From Rikenellaceae bacterium (GTDB taxonomy: Bacteria > Bacteroidota > Bacteroidia > Bacteroidales > UBA932): a stretch of 26,147 nt of DNA. Position numbers and translations under genes: made by a program. Positions 14,120 to 21,532 of the stretch are shown one piece after another. Below the pieces are notes generated by a model, which saw only the letters and a program-made list of their open reading frames with translations, did no database searches and was not told the DNA's origin. Position 1 is the stretch's first letter. Each line of letters opens with the position of its first letter. The DNA lies in NCBI GenBank assembly GCA_900769735.1, contig CAAGHY010000070.1:1-26147 (forward strand). The letters run 5' to 3'.

Positions 14120-14709
14120 TCTTTCTTTGAAGCATTATACCATAGCCTGGCAAATGATACCAGTTTCTGAAGCTGCTGTGTCATTGTGCCGGGCTTTGAC
14201 ATTATATATCCCAGTCCAAATTCCTGCAATGGGGTGCATTGGAGTTCTTCTGAAAGAGAGGAATCATCGGGAAGAAGAATTGCAAAATTGAGTTTTTCTT
14301 CCTGTATCTGCTGCTCCAACTGTTCTTTTGGTGCCGTTACAATTGAAAGTTGCAGATTGGGGAATTTGGAAATCAGCTGCGGGAAGAAAGATTTCATAAG
14401 GGTTTGTGCAGTTTGAGGTGTGGTTCCAAGCACCAAATTGCCCTCAAGCCCTTCTGCTGCAAATTCCATTTCACATTTGAGGATTTCATATTCACGCAAA
14501 ACCCTGCGGGCATGATGCTCAAGCACCTTCCCTTTATCAGAAAGGGAAACTTTGCCGGCGTGGCGTACAAAAAGCTTCACGCCATAGGTATTTTCCAGCT
14601 CCTGTATATGTTTTGTAATGGCCGGTTGCGAAACTTGAAGTTCCTGCGCCGCTTTTGTAAAGCTCAAATGCTTTGCTACTGAAAGAAAAGCCCTTAGTCT
14701 GAAATCCAT
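14116..14709 (-). CDS. short LysR-type regulator, apparently lacking effector subdomain RD-II
   Basis: The ATG at 14709 (MDFRLRAFLSV...) gives 197 aa, whereas LysR regulators are normally about 300 aa. Residues 1-60 are a complete LysR winged helix-turn-helix ('LSFTKAAQELQVSQPAITKHIQELE'), followed by the linker helix (about 60-85). The effector part begins normally with 'GNLVLGTTPQTAQTLMKSFFPQLISKFPNLQLSIVT' and '(L)NFAIL'. It then passes directly to a C-terminal strand and helix ('EFGLGYIMSKPG', 'LQKLVSFARLWYN') like the very end of full-length relatives. About 100 residues of RD-II seem to be missing without a frameshift. The start is 8 nt after the glsA stop, so it is in an operon with glsA and may regulate it. 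Further upstream in-frame ATGs lie inside glsA and are rejected. Confidence 0.83.
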   Translation of the reverse strand: MDFRLRAFLSVAKHLSFTKAAQELQVSQPAITKHIQELENTYGVKLFVRHAGKVSLSDKGKVLEHHARRVLREYEILKCEMEFAAEGLEGNLVLGTTPQTAQTLMKSFFPQLISKFPNLQLSIVTAPKEQLEQQIQEEKLNFAILLPDDSSLSEELQCTPLQEFGLGYIMSKPGTMTQQLQKLVSFARLWYNASKKD

Positions 14710-14717
14710 ACTTCCAA

Positions 14718-15626
14718 TTAAAATACACTTATTCCCAATTCTGTAGTAAAATCTGCAAGGGTTGCGATGCCCCTGTAAGAGTTGCCGTATTTGTTGAGTT
14801 CCGGACTCCACACCGCTATTGAAAGTTTTCCTGGGATTACAGCCACTATACCGCCACCCACTCCACTCTTGCCGGGCATACCAACCCTGTACGCAAAATC
14901 TCCGCTCTCATCATAGAAGCCGCAGGTAAGCATAATTGCGTTTATCCTTTTGGCATCCCTTGTGCCAACCACCCGGCTTCCGTTGAGCGGATTAACTCCA
15001 CCGTTTGCCAGGAACAGGAACGCCTGTGCCAGCTGTGAAGTACTCATCTCAATACTGCAATGGTGGCAATATGAACTTATAACCTGGCTCACTTTTCCCT
15101 GAAAATTGCCAAAACTCTTCATAAGGTGGGCCAAAGCCTTGTTGCGTTCACCAGTAACATACTCACTGGCAGCAACTTCCCTATTATATCCAATATCCTG
15201 GGAACCAGCCAGCTCCCTTACATACTCCAACAGTTTCTCATTAAGGTCAGGTACCCTCTCAAGCAATCTGTCAGTAATTACCAGAGCACCTGCATTTATG
15301 AACGGATTACGTGGAATTCCTTTCTCATACTCCAACTGCACAAGGGAGTTGAAAGGGCTTCCCGACGGCTCTTTCCCTACACTATCCCATAACTCCTTGC
15401 CAACCATTGGAGCCAGCATTGACAACGTGAACACCTTGGATATACTCTGGATTGAAAACTTCTCATTGAAATCCCCAATATTATACTTTTTCCCATCCAC
15501 AGTGCATACAGAAATGGCATATTTGTCCGGAGATACTTTTGCCAAAGGCGGAATATAGTCAGCTACCTTGCCTTTGCCAAGTTCCCCAACATAATTTTCA
15601 TAAATTGATTTTATAATCTTTTCCAT
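14718..15626 (-). CDS. glsA: glutaminase (GlsA type)
   Basis: This 302-aa protein starts MEKIIKSIYENY; an ATG two codons upstream at 15632 is the alternative. It is a serine-dependent beta-lactamase-fold glutaminase, E. coli YbaS/GlsA-like (about 310 aa). Counting from the ATG at 15632, the SxxK motif is S63-I-S-K66 in 'FSIQSISKVFTL'. Other family markers are 'EPSGSPFNSL', 'RNPFINAGALV', 'YCHHCSIEMS' and 'MPGKSGVGGGIVAVIPGKLSIAVWSPEL'. It converts glutamine to glutamate and ammonia in the cytoplasm, contributing to nitrogen metabolism or acid resistance. A TAnnTTTG box lies about 24 nt upstream. The short LysR gene follows by 8 nt. Confidence 0.95.
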   Translation of the reverse strand: MEKIIKSIYENYVGELGKGKVADYIPPLAKVSPDKYAISVCTVDGKKYNIGDFNEKFSIQSISKVFTLSMLAPMVGKELWDSVGKEPSGSPFNSLVQLEYEKGIPRNPFINAGALVITDRLLERVPDLNEKLLEYVRELAGSQDIGYNREVAASEYVTGERNKALAHLMKSFGNFQGKVSQVISSYCHHCSIEMSTSQLAQAFLFLANGGVNPLNGSRVVGTRDAKRINAIMLTCGFYDESGDFAYRVGMPGKSGVGGGIVAVIPGKLSIAVWSPELNKYGNSYRGIATLADFTTELGISVF

Positions 15627-15649
15627 CTCCATTTGCTAATATTTTAATC

Positions 15650-15657
15650 CAAATATA
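15650..15657 (-). promoter_or_regulatory. putative -7 promoter box of glsA-lysR
   Basis: The minus strand reads TATATTTG followed by G, a TAnnTTTG match. It lies 17 nt before the ATG at 15632. A TTTG is present upstream, but only 12 nt away, which is closer than the usual 19-20. Confidence 0.45.
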
Positions 15658-15765
15658 CAGAATTGATTGCAAATTTTAATAAAAAACCTTAAAGTATAAA
15701 AATAATGTATTTATATGCAGCTCTTTAGCTGTAAAAAAATTGTAATAACGTAACTGATATTTTTT

Positions 15766-15773
15766 TATTTTTG
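15766..15773 (+). promoter_or_regulatory. putative -7 promoter box of the XRE-ligase operon
   Basis: TATTTTTG followed by T matches TAnnTTTG, with a TTG at 15740-15742 (spacing 23 nt, longer than usual). Transcription would start near 15780, right at the base of a stem-loop at 15779-15801. Confidence 0.45.
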
Positions 15774-15778
15774 TCTTA

Positions 15779-15801
15779 TTGCGCGTTGTTGCAACGGGCA
15801 A
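15779..15801 (+). other. 5' leader stem-loop before the XRE-cupin gene
   Basis: The arms TTGCGCGTTG (15779-15788) and CAACGGGCAA (15792-15801) pair over 10 bp with one mismatch and a TTG loop. It would sit at the very 5' end of the mRNA, 26 nt before the ATG. There is no T-run, so it is not a terminator. It may protect the 5' end or bind the regulator at DNA level; neither is shown. Confidence 0.5.
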
Positions 15802-15827
15802 TGGTAAACCAATAAATATTAAAAGAA

Positions 15828-16400
15828 ATGGAAAAGAAGGATATTGCCATAGGCTCCAAAATCAAAGGCCTTAGAGAACAAAAAAACATCTCTATGGAAG
15901 ATATGGCATCAATGAGCGGTTTGAATGCCCAGTATTTGAAAGTTATTGAAGAGAACTTACAGGTTCCCACCATTGGTGAACTGATTAAGATTGTGCGTGT
16001 CCTGGGTGTACGTGTTGGAACAATCCTGGATGACTTTTCTAATGACGGCCCTGTTGTGTCGCGTGCTGCAGACTGGCAGGAGAATCCGGTTGAGAGAGGA
16101 AAAGAGGCGTCTTGCAGCCCTATGAGCTATTACAGCCTGTCAAGCAAAAAGCAGGACAGGCATATGGAGACATACATTGTAAACCTTAACAATATTGACG
16201 GTACAAAAGAGCTTTCATCACACGAGGGTGAAGAGTTTATGTATGTCCTTGAGGGTGAGGTTGAGGTAAGATACGGCAAAGAGGTTTATAACCTTTCAAA
16301 AGGTGACACTATCTACTATGATTCAATTGTACCTCACCTTGTATTGCCTGCCGGCAACTCTGATGCAAAACTTTTGGCTGTAGTTTATATCCCAGTATAA
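15828..16400 (+). CDS. XRE-family regulator with C-terminal cupin domain
   Basis: This 190-aa protein has an N-terminal Cro/C1-type HTH (about residues 7-62: 'IGSKIKGLREQKNISMEDMASMSGLNAQYLKVIEEN', then 'PTIGELIKIVRVLGVRVGTIL'). A single-stranded cupin barrel follows (about 115-188), with 'HEGEEFMYVLEGEVEV' and 'LSKGDTIYYDSIVPHLVL'. The cupin holds plausible metal or ligand residues (the H of 'SHEGEEF', the glutamates, and the H of 'VPHL'). This architecture senses small ligands and regulates neighbouring catabolic genes. Its stop is 9 nt before the ATG of the acyl-CoA ligase, so it probably controls that gene and itself. The inducer is unknown; a fatty acid or acyl-CoA is a reasonable guess. 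Confidence 0.9.
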   Translation: MEKKDIAIGSKIKGLREQKNISMEDMASMSGLNAQYLKVIEENLQVPTIGELIKIVRVLGVRVGTILDDFSNDGPVVSRAADWQENPVERGKEASCSPMSYYSLSSKKQDRHMETYIVNLNNIDGTKELSSHEGEEFMYVLEGEVEVRYGKEVYNLSKGDTIYYDSIVPHLVLPAGNSDAKLLAVVYIPV

Positions 16401-16409
16401 TTGCAGGTT

Positions 16410-18071
16410 ATGAGCACATTACCATTATTTGAAAAAACCATTGGTGAATGGTTGGAAAAATGGGCAAATGAGACTCCCGACAAAGAGGCAATAGTATACT
16501 CCGACAGGGATTTGAGATTCACATATGCCCAATTGAACCAGAGGGTGGACAACCTTGCAAAGGGATTTATGGAGATTGGCATAACCAAAGGCTCCCACGT
16601 GGGTGTTTGGGCAACCAATGTTCCCGATTGGCTTACAGTTCTGTATGCCTGCGCAAAACTGGGGGCAGTTGCGGTAACTGTAAACACCAACTACAAACAG
16701 TCAGAGCTTGAGTATGTGTGCCAGAACGCAGATATGCACACCTTGTGCATAATAGACCGTGAGAGGGAGAGCGATTTTGTAACTATGGTATACAATATGC
16801 TTCCTGAGCTGCGCACTTGCCAGAGAGGACAGCTGAAGAGCGAAAAATTCCCAGTCCTGAAGAATGTCGTTTTCATTGGACAGGAGAAATACAGGGGAAT
16901 GTATAACATCCCTGAGCTGCTTCTTTTGGGAAAGAACAGTATGCGTGAGGATGAGTACGAAACCATAAAGAAGAACGTAAGTTGCCACGATGTGGTAAAT
17001 ATGCAGTATACATCGGGAACAACAGGATTTCCAAAAGGTGTTATGCTTACACACCATAACATTACCAACAACGGATTCCTTACCGGTGAGCATATGAAGT
17101 TCACCTCAGAAGACAAATTGTGCGTATGCGTTCCGCTGTTCCACTGCTTTGGTGTGGTGCTTGCCACAATGAACGTGCTTACACACGGCTGTACAGAGGT
17201 TATGGTGGAAAGATTTGATCCGCTTGTGGTGCTTGCCTCTGTGCATAAGGAGAGATGCACCTCCCTGTATGGTGTGCCTACAATGTACATTGCAGAACTC
17301 AACCACCCTATGTTTGATATGTTTGACCTCTCTTCATTGAGGGTTGGCATTATGGCAGGTGCATTGTGCCCAATAGAGCTAATGCGCCGTGTGGAGGAGA
17401 AGATGTTTATGAAAGTAACCAGCGTATACGGACTTACTGAGGCATCCCCTGGAATGACCCATACCCGTATGGACCAGAGCTTTGAAGAGAGATGTACCAC
17501 AGTAGGATACGAATTTGAGCATACAGAAGTGGCCGTACTTGATCCTGAAACCGGTGAGGAGTGCCCGGTTGGTGTGCAGGGTGAGCTTTGCAACCGCGGA
17601 TACAACACAATGAAAGGCTACTACAAGAACCCACAGGCAACAGCTGAGACAATAGATGCAAACGGATGGCTGCACTCCGGAGATCTTGGAGTTAAAGACG
17701 AAAACGGCAACTACCGCATTACCGGACGTATCAAGGATATGATCATCCGTGGCGGTGAGAACATATACCCTAGGGAGATTGAGGAATTCCTGTACCACTA
17801 CCCTGGAATAAAGGATGTACAGGTTGCAGGTATCCCATCCAAGAAATACGGTGAGGAGGTTGGAGCCTTCATCATTCTGCACGAAGGGGCAGATATTCAC
17901 GAAAGTGACATAAAAGAGTACTGCAAAGGCAAAATTGCCCGTTACAAGATTCCTAAATATATCCTGTTTGTAGAGGGCTTCCCTCTAACCGGCAGTGGAA
18001 AGATCCAGAAATTCAAACTTAAGGAAATTGGATTGCAGATGCTCCAGGAGCAGGGTGTGGAGGTAATTTAA
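16410..18071 (+). CDS. AMP-forming acyl-CoA ligase (FadD-like)
   Basis: The ATG at 16410 (MSTLPLFEKTIGEW...) gives 553 aa, normal for medium- or long-chain acyl-CoA synthetases. ANL-superfamily motifs are intact: the P-loop 'YTSGTTGFPKG' (about 200-210), 'YGLTEASP' (A5), 'GWLHSGDLG' (A7), 'GRIKDMIIRGGENIYPREIE' (A8), and the C-terminal catalytic lysine in 'LTGSGKIQKFKL'. It adenylates a carboxylic acid with ATP and transfers it to CoA. The motifs favour fatty-acid ligases over acetyl-CoA synthetase (which is about 650 aa). The chain length of the substrate cannot be read from sequence. The XRE-cupin gene directly upstream probably regulates it. Confidence 0.92.
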   Translation: MSTLPLFEKTIGEWLEKWANETPDKEAIVYSDRDLRFTYAQLNQRVDNLAKGFMEIGITKGSHVGVWATNVPDWLTVLYACAKLGAVAVTVNTNYKQSELEYVCQNADMHTLCIIDRERESDFVTMVYNMLPELRTCQRGQLKSEKFPVLKNVVFIGQEKYRGMYNIPELLLLGKNSMREDEYETIKKNVSCHDVVNMQYTSGTTGFPKGVMLTHHNITNNGFLTGEHMKFTSEDKLCVCVPLFHCFGVVLATMNVLTHGCTEVMVERFDPLVVLASVHKERCTSLYGVPTMYIAELNHPMFDMFDLSSLRVGIMAGALCPIELMRRVEEKMFMKVTSVYGLTEASPGMTHTRMDQSFEERCTTVGYEFEHTEVAVLDPETGEECPVGVQGELCNRGYNTMKGYYKNPQATAETIDANGWLHSGDLGVKDENGNYRITGRIKDMIIRGGENIYPREIEEFLYHYPGIKDVQVAGIPSKKYGEEVGAFIILHEGADIHESDIKEYCKGKIARYKIPKYILFVEGFPLTGSGKIQKFKLKEIGLQMLQEQGVEVI

Positions 18072-18096
18072 TCTTCCCGACAAACATTTACAGAAA

Positions 18097-18128
18097 AGAG
18101 GTTGACCTAAAAATTTGAGTCAACCTCT
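18097..18128. terminator. bidirectional terminator between acyl-CoA ligase and SDR genes
   Basis: A perfect 10-bp stem AGAGGTTGAC (18097-18106) pairs with 18119-18128, with a 12-nt loop. T-rich ends follow on both strands (CTCTTTTAT on plus, TTTTCTG on minus). It lies between the convergent stops at 18071 and 18134. Confidence 0.75.
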
Positions 18129-18133
18129 CTCTT

Positions 18134-18889
18134 TTATCCAACCTTTATCTTATACCATAACCTGTTTGGAATCATTTTCCAGAAAGCCACCACAATACTC
18201 CAGCGCCAATCTATGACTGCAGAATTTTTACGTGAATCTATCGCCTTCATTATCTTTCCAACCGCATAATCCAGACTCATTGTCATAGGATAATTGCGTC
18301 CCTTAATGAAATCCGTGTCAATGAATCCTGGGAGAATTGTTGTAAAGCCCATATTCCAACCTTTGGCATTTGCCAACTGCCTCATAGACTCCAGATACCT
18401 TACCTGATACATCTTGGTTGCCGAATAGGATGCACTCAGCCCAATGCCTTTTGTTGAGGCTATTGAAGATATGGTTACAAACTGCACGTGATGGTTTGCA
18501 GAACTTCCATACTCCACCACAGCCGCCACAATTGCCGTAAAACCTGTTACATTCACATTTATGGTATTATACTCAAGCTGCATATCAAAAGCAACATTCT
18601 GCTTGCCCTGGCCCGAACTGTAAATTACCAGATCAACACCTCCCAACGCCTCAACCATCTCCATAAACTTGCCCCTTGGGCTCTCCTGCGCAGTACCTCC
18701 CATCTCTACAGATGGAGCGGACATATCTGCCTTGAAAGTTATTATATTAACGGGATACCTCTTCTGCAGCTCCTGCAGATTCTCCAGTCTTCTTGCCGCC
18801 ACAGCAACCATACACCCCTGCGCAGCATATCCTTCCGCCAATTTTTTCCCTATTCCCGACGATGCACCAAAAATAATTACTTTTTTCAT
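18134..18889 (-). CDS. short-chain dehydrogenase/reductase (SDR)
   Basis: The ATG at 18889 (MKKVIIFGASSGIG...) gives 251 aa. An upstream in-frame ATG at 18922 would put 11 extra residues before the Rossmann strand and is rejected. The NAD(P)-binding motif GASSGIG is at residues 8-14, 'YSSGQG' replaces the usual NNAG near 90-95, and the catalytic residues are S142, Y155 and K159 ('SYSATK'). 'AARR' after strand 2 suggests NADP preference. The C-terminus ('VIDWRWSIVVAFWKMIPNRLWYKIKVG') is hydrophobic and basic and could associate with the membrane; similar tails are seen in lipid-acting SDRs. The substrate is unknown. It is divergent from the CstA gene, with a 93-bp gap carrying a promoter box on each strand. 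Confidence 0.9.
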   Translation of the reverse strand: MKKVIIFGASSGIGKKLAEGYAAQGCMVAVAARRLENLQELQKRYPVNIITFKADMSAPSVEMGGTAQESPRGKFMEMVEALGGVDLVIYSSGQGKQNVAFDMQLEYNTINVNVTGFTAIVAAVVEYGSSANHHVQFVTISSIASTKGIGLSASYSATKMYQVRYLESMRQLANAKGWNMGFTTILPGFIDTDFIKGRNYPMTMSLDYAVGKIMKAIDSRKNSAVIDWRWSIVVAFWKMIPNRLWYKIKVG

Positions 18890-18941
18890 AATCTTGCATT
18901 TGACAGATAACCGGATACACATTTACCCGGCCACCGGATTG

Positions 18942-18949
18942 CAAAAATA
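18942..18949 (-). promoter_or_regulatory. putative -7 promoter box of the SDR gene
   Basis: The minus strand reads TATTTTTG followed by C. It lies 52 nt before the ATG at 18889 and is only 4 nt from the opposing box of the CstA gene. No -33 TTTG is seen at the usual spacing. Confidence 0.4.
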
Positions 18950-18953
18950 ATTA

Positions 18954-18961
18954 TAAATTTG
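18954..18961 (+). promoter_or_regulatory. putative -7 promoter box of the CstA-family gene
   Basis: TAAATTTG followed by T matches TAnnTTTG and lies 21 nt before the ATG at 18983. The nearest upstream TTG is 12 nt away, which is too close for a classical -33 element. Confidence 0.5.
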
Positions 18962-18982
18962 TAGAGTAAAAGAAATACAGCA

Positions 18983-20416
18983 ATGATTACCTTTTTGATA
19001 TCCATAACCGTGCTCATTGCCGGATACTTCACATACGGCAAATTCATTGACAGATTCTTTGGAGCAGACCCAAATAGACCGGTTCCAGCCGTAGAAATGG
19101 CAGACGGAGTAGATTATCAGGTTATAAAACCTTGGAAAATATTCATCATCCAGTTTCTGAACATTGCAGGCCTGGGCCCCATCTTTGGAGCCATTATGGG
19201 TGCAGCATACGGTCCCATTGCCTACCTGTGGATTGTCCTTGGATGCATCTTTATGGGTGCCGCCCACGATTATACCGCCGGAATGCTCTCCCTCAGGCAC
19301 AAGGGAGCCAGCCTCAATGAGGTAATAGGGATGTATTTGGGTAAAGGTTTCCAGAAATTCCTCACTTTTGTAATCATTGTTCTCCTTTTTGCCGTTGGAA
19401 CATCCTTCATCAGCGGACCTGCAGGACTGTTGCACCAGCTGTCGGGATGGAATACAAACATCTGGCTTACAATAATATTCATATACTACATAATTGCAAC
19501 TTTACTCCCGATAGATAAAATCATCGGCACCATTTACCCATATATGGGAGCTGTACTCCTGTTTATGGCTGCAGCCATAGGGGCCTCCCTTTTGATAAAG
19601 GGATTCAGCGGGGAACTGCAGATGGTGGAACTCACAGCTGAAACTTTCCGCAACTACAAGTCAAACGGCAGCGAATATCTCCTTGTTCCTATGCTGTTCA
19701 TTGTAATCTCCTGCGGAGCCATCAGCGGATTCCACGCAACCCAGTCACCGCTTATGGCCCGCTGTATGAGCAATGAAAAATACGGAAGACCTGTCTTCTT
19801 TGGAGCAATGATAGCAGAAGGTGTAGTGGCCTGCATCTGGGCTACTGCAGCAATGGCATATTTCGGCGGACCTGAAGGTTTGAACCTGGCTGCAGACAGC
19901 GGCAACACTCCGGCAATTATTGTAAACACAATTTGCCAGAGCTGGCTTGGCAAAACTGGAGCCATAATTGCAATTTTAGGAATAGTTGTATGCCCCATAA
20001 CATCCGGCGACACCGCATTCCGAAGCCTCAGACTGATTATTTCCGACACCATAAACTACTCACAGAAACCGGTAAGGAACAGGATACTGATAAGCATTCC
20101 AATATTTGCCATAGCATTTCTGAGCTGTACTGTAGACTTTTCGGTAATATGGACCTATGTAGGGATAAGCAACCAGCTGCTTGCTGCAACAACACTTTGG
20201 GCCTGCGCCGCATACTATGCATCAATAGGGAAAAACCATCTGGTAATGACCATACCGGCAATATTCATAACTTATATGAGCGTCTGCTTCCTTCTTATAG
20301 CTCCAAACGTTCAGGGTGGCCTGAACCTGCCACCGGTAACAGGATATATTGGAGGTGGAATCGTTGCACTTGCGTGCACAGCTCTGTTCTATTCAAAAAA
20401 ACACAAAAAGCTATAG
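18983..20416 (+). CDS. cstA: CstA-family carbon starvation/peptide-pyruvate transporter
   Basis: This 477-aa protein has 12 or more hydrophobic segments. The N-terminal pattern 'FGADPNRPVPAVEMADGVDYQVIKPWKIFIIQFLNIAGLGPIFGAIMGAAYGP' is diagnostic of CstA, followed by 'GAAHDYTAGMLSLRHKG' and 'SGFHATQSPLMARC'. The family includes E. coli CstA (peptide and pyruvate uptake on carbon starvation, about 700 aa) and BtsT. The short 470-480-aa form here is the common Bacteroidetes type lacking the extra C-terminal helices. Its stop codon lies inside a bidirectional terminator and overlaps the convergent lipoprotein gene by 6 nt. Substrate and regulation are inferred from the family only. Confidence 0.93.
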   Translation: MITFLISITVLIAGYFTYGKFIDRFFGADPNRPVPAVEMADGVDYQVIKPWKIFIIQFLNIAGLGPIFGAIMGAAYGPIAYLWIVLGCIFMGAAHDYTAGMLSLRHKGASLNEVIGMYLGKGFQKFLTFVIIVLLFAVGTSFISGPAGLLHQLSGWNTNIWLTIIFIYYIIATLLPIDKIIGTIYPYMGAVLLFMAAAIGASLLIKGFSGELQMVELTAETFRNYKSNGSEYLLVPMLFIVISCGAISGFHATQSPLMARCMSNEKYGRPVFFGAMIAEGVVACIWATAAMAYFGGPEGLNLAADSGNTPAIIVNTICQSWLGKTGAIIAILGIVVCPITSGDTAFRSLRLIISDTINYSQKPVRNRILISIPIFAIAFLSCTVDFSVIWTYVGISNQLLAATTLWACAAYYASIGKNHLVMTIPAIFITYMSVCFLLIAPNVQGGLNLPPVTGYIGGGIVALACTALFYSKKHKKL

Positions 20417-20440
20417 TAGCATATAGTTTTTTGTGTTTTT
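20395..20440. terminator. bidirectional terminator containing both convergent stop codons
   Basis: A 14-bp stem (20402-20415 paired with 20422-20435, one G-T wobble) has the loop GTAGCA. An A-run (20395-20400) lies on the left and a T-run (20436-20440) on the right, so it can work in both directions. The TAG of cstA (20414-20416) and the TAG of the convergent gene (20411-20413) lie in it. Confidence 0.85.
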
Positions 20441-21502
20441 CACTCCAGGATACCCGTAATATGAAGCTGTTATTGTGCCGGTAACCAGTACCGGACGCCC
20501 AAGGTAATCCGGGTGGGAAACCAGATTCAACGCACTCCTTACAGCTCCCTGTGGAAGCTCCACTACCATCATATTGTTGCGGTTCCTTTCAGCCATTGAA
20601 GGGGCTATTACAATGGTGGTTGCTGAAGAGAATGGCGCCCCAACCCTTACGGTAGTGCCGGTAGGATCACCTCCGAATATATATCCGAACACCTTGACAT
20701 TCCTCTCCCCAATCATATCCTTAGCCTCTTCTATGGAAACAGATCCGGAAGGCAATTTCAGCCCTACATTATAGGTGTAGCTGAGCCACTCCCTTGTAGT
20801 GTCAATCTCCACCTTGAATGCAGACGCAGTACTTCTGCTTGAACTGTACACAAGCCTCATATCCACCATCTGTCCTGCTATAAGGCTCTTTTCAAGCAAA
20901 ACGGTATCCACTCCACCATTGCTGTATATAATGCTGAACGGTTCATCAGAAACATAGGCATATTTCTTCTCCTTATAGCTGTAATCAAGACGTTTTTTTC
21001 CTTGAGCCAGCACCACTCCGCTTCCGCTGAACTTCTCCTTGAAATCATCTGAAAAAGCAAGCCTGATACCCGCATTTACCTGAGTGCATACAAAAGAGAC
21101 CTTTGCCTGTTCATTTTCAGCCACCACAATTGTATGCTCCTCCCCAAAGACAGGTGTATCCAAAACCGGGGGGTTGAATCTCTGTGATTTCAGCGAAATC
21201 TCATATGCTCCCGGAACTACCACAATCTCCTGCGGCCTCTCACCATATAGTCCGTCATACACTTTCTCGCCCTCGGTAGAATAAATGGAAAGGATAAAAC
21301 TGTTGGTATCAGTATTGATACCGCTTTTAAGAAAGGTACCGTCTGAATAATTGGTGCTGTGTACCCCCTCAATGGCCAGGGCAATGCTCCCCCTGGCTTC
21401 CTGGTTATACTGCGGCTCCCTGAGCATAAAGGATGAACACCCCTGCAAAACAAAAGCAGCCAAAACCGCTCCACAAATGAAACCAAAAAATTCTCTTTTC
21501 AT
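20411..21502 (-). CDS. DUF4493/DUF6359-like lipoprotein
   Basis: The ATG at 21502 (MKREFFGF...) gives 363 aa with lipobox LQGC (C22). The longer frame from 21613 includes the promoter and ribosome-binding site and is rejected. The N-terminal half (about 35-245) resembles DUF4493: a 'GSIALAIEG' strand, 'SFILSIYSTEGEKVYDGLYGERPQEIVVVPGAYEISLKS', and 'AKVSFVCTQVNAGIRLAFSDDF', the layout of Bacteroidetes surface beta-sandwich proteins. The C-terminal part (about 255-363: 'VSIEEAKDMIGERNVKVFGYIFGGD...', 'RPVLVTGTITASYYGYPGVKNTKNYML') looks like a DUF6359/OB-fold domain. No enzymatic motif is seen; a surface-binding or structural role is possible. It has an unusually strong Shine-Dalgarno sequence. 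Domain names are from memory and moderately sure. Confidence 0.75.
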   Translation of the reverse strand: MKREFFGFICGAVLAAFVLQGCSSFMLREPQYNQEARGSIALAIEGVHSTNYSDGTFLKSGINTDTNSFILSIYSTEGEKVYDGLYGERPQEIVVVPGAYEISLKSQRFNPPVLDTPVFGEEHTIVVAENEQAKVSFVCTQVNAGIRLAFSDDFKEKFSGSGVVLAQGKKRLDYSYKEKKYAYVSDEPFSIIYSNGGVDTVLLEKSLIAGQMVDMRLVYSSSRSTASAFKVEIDTTREWLSYTYNVGLKLPSGSVSIEEAKDMIGERNVKVFGYIFGGDPTGTTVRVGAPFSSATTIVIAPSMAERNRNNMMVVELPQGAVRSALNLVSHPDYLGRPVLVTGTITASYYGYPGVKNTKNYMLL

Positions 21503-21513
21503 ATCTCCTCCTC
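21503..21513 (-). promoter_or_regulatory. strong Shine-Dalgarno (GAGGAGGAG) of the DUF4493-like lipoprotein
   Basis: The minus strand reads GAGGAGGAGAT directly before the ATG at 21502, with the GGAGG core 4 nt away. No other gene in the window has a comparable match. It decides the start at 21502. Confidence 0.7.
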
Positions 21514-21532
21514 TTTTAAAATTTGTTTGCAG

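Noticed and set aside
16691..17608. A 305-codon minus-strand frame inside the acyl-CoA ligase gene.
   Set aside because: It is fully antisense to an intact ANL enzyme. Its Ser/Thr/Cys-rich composition is that of a complement reading, with no domain or promoter.
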